Source of the DNA: Escarpia spicata
Lineage: Eukaryota; Annelida; Polychaeta; Sabellida; Siboglinidae
Assembly: GCA_963995525.1 (NCBI GenBank)
Contig: OZ023217.1
Location: 2,572,627 to 2,636,626, forward strand
Direction of reading: 5' to 3'
DNA: 64,000 nucleotides
In this document: positions 63,004 through 64,000 of the stretch, one piece after another
Layout of the letters: the number at the start of each line of letters is the position of its first letter
How positions within the stretch are numbered: position 1 is the first letter of the stretch
Position numbers and translations under genes: made by a program
The notes under the pieces: model-generated
Databases searched by the model: none
What the model was told of the DNA's origin: nothing
The model's input: only the letters and a program-made list of their open reading frames with translations

Positions 63004-64000
63004 GCTACCGGTACCAGGCTGTCAGTATGGACCTGGCCAATGGTACCAAGTTGTCCGTATGGCCTTGGTCATTGGTACCAAGTTGTCACTATGGCCTTGT
63101 CAATGGTACCAAGTTGTCACTATGGCCTTGTCAGTGTACCAAGTTGTCACTATGGCCTTGTCAATGATACCAAGTTGTCACTATGGCATTGTCAATGGTA
63201 CCAAGTTGTCACTGTGGCTTTGGTCAATGGTACCAAGTTGTCACTATGGCCTTGTCAATCATACCAAGTTGTCAACATTGCCTTGTCAGTGGTACCAAGT
63301 TGTCACTATGGCATTGTCAGTGGTACCAAGTTGTCACTATGGCCTTGTCAATCATACCAAGTTGTCACTATGGCCTTGTCAATGGTACCAAGTTGTCACT
63401 ATGGCATTGTCAGTGGTACCAAGTTATCACTATGACCTTGTCAGTGGTACCAAGTTGTCAGTATGGCCTTGTCAATGGTACCAAGTTGTCAGTATGGCAT
63501 TTTCAATGGTACCAAGTTGTCACTATGGCCTTGTCAATGGTACCAAGTTGTCACTCTGGCATTGTCAATGGTACCAAGTTGTCACTATGGCCTTGTTTGT
63601 GGTACCAAGTTGTCACTATGGCCTTGGTCAATGGTACCAAATTGTCAGTATGGCCTTGTCAGTGGTACCAAGTTGTCACTATGGCCTTGTCAATGGTACC
63701 AATTTGTCAGTATGGCCTTGTCAATCATACCAAGTTGTCAGTGTGGTATTGTCAAAGGTAACAAGTTGTCACTATGACCTTGTCAGTGGTACCAAGTTGT
63801 CGGTATGGCCTTGTCAATGGTACCAAGTTGTCAGTATGGCATTGTCAATGGTACCAAGTTGTCATTATGGCCTTGTCAATGGTACCAAGTTGTCACTCTG
63901 GCATTGTCAATGGTACCAAGTTGTCACTATGGCCTTGTTAGTGGTACCAAGTTGTCACTATGGCCTTGGTCAATGGTACCAAATTGTCAGTATGGCCTTG
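63004..64000. repeat. 31-bp minisatellite, at least 32 copies, running off the window
   Basis: The period is 31 bp, with landmarks GGTACCAAGTTGTCACTATG and GCCTTGTCAAT. The array continues to the last base, so its true length is unknown. As 31 = 1 mod 3, all three + frames read through. The long open frames are repeat artefacts. Confidence 0.95.

Noticed and set aside
63004..63777. 192- to 210-codon open frames
   Set aside because: Read-through of a 31-bp array; periodic and low in information.

Overview
The window is animal nuclear DNA and carries the 5' part of one protein-coding gene, a salt-inducible kinase (SIK1/SIK2 class), on the + strand. Five exons (12784-12906, 23585-23701, 30036-30099, 55409-55524, 57337-57382) join in frame with GT-AG introns. 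They encode about 155 residues, from the initiator Met through the glycine loop, the VAIK lysine, the HRDLK catalytic loop and AENLLLD, stopping one base into the DFG aspartate. The rest of the kinase domain and the C-terminal half lie beyond the right edge. Introns are about 10.7, 6.3, 25.3, 1.8 and more than 6.6 kb. Large introns, degraded RTE-like and CR1/L2-like LINEs, tRNA-derived SINEs, a pogo/Tigger-like inverted-repeat element and very abundant minisatellites suggest a marine invertebrate. A lophotrochozoan such as a mollusc is my best guess, but the phylum is not proven.

Layout. 1-12 kb is upstream DNA with no recognisable gene. It holds a 46-bp minisatellite, a long CT tract joined to CA-rich DNA, two copies of one SINE family, a CTCF-like site, a 37-bp minisatellite and a LINE 3' end. 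12.1-12.8 kb is the probable SIK promoter and 5' leader, with two perfect CREs (TGACGTCA), a CCAAT box, a TATA-like element and upstream ATGs. Intron 1 holds a 34-bp minisatellite, LINE fragments, a decayed RTE-like element with a tRNA-like head, a 31-bp minisatellite and a 143-bp inverted repeat. Intron 2 is mostly unique sequence. Intron 3 holds about a dozen tandem arrays, including a 95-bp x 30 array inside a Tigger-like element, a 40-bp array with 12 CACGTG E-boxes and a 57-bp array with 14 perfect CREs. Intron 5 is array after array, including a 44-bp unit with 9 perfect CREs. By my count about 17 kb, a quarter of the window, is tandem repeat.

The most interesting signal is CRE density. 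TGACGTCA is expected about once per 64 kb, yet it occurs 28 times by my count: five single sites, two of them in the SIK promoter region, plus two unrelated minisatellites. SIK kinases restrain the CREB coactivators CRTC, and vertebrate SIK1 is CREB-induced, so a CREB-SIK feedback architecture is plausible. The simpler alternative, neutral amplification of chance sites, is not excluded.
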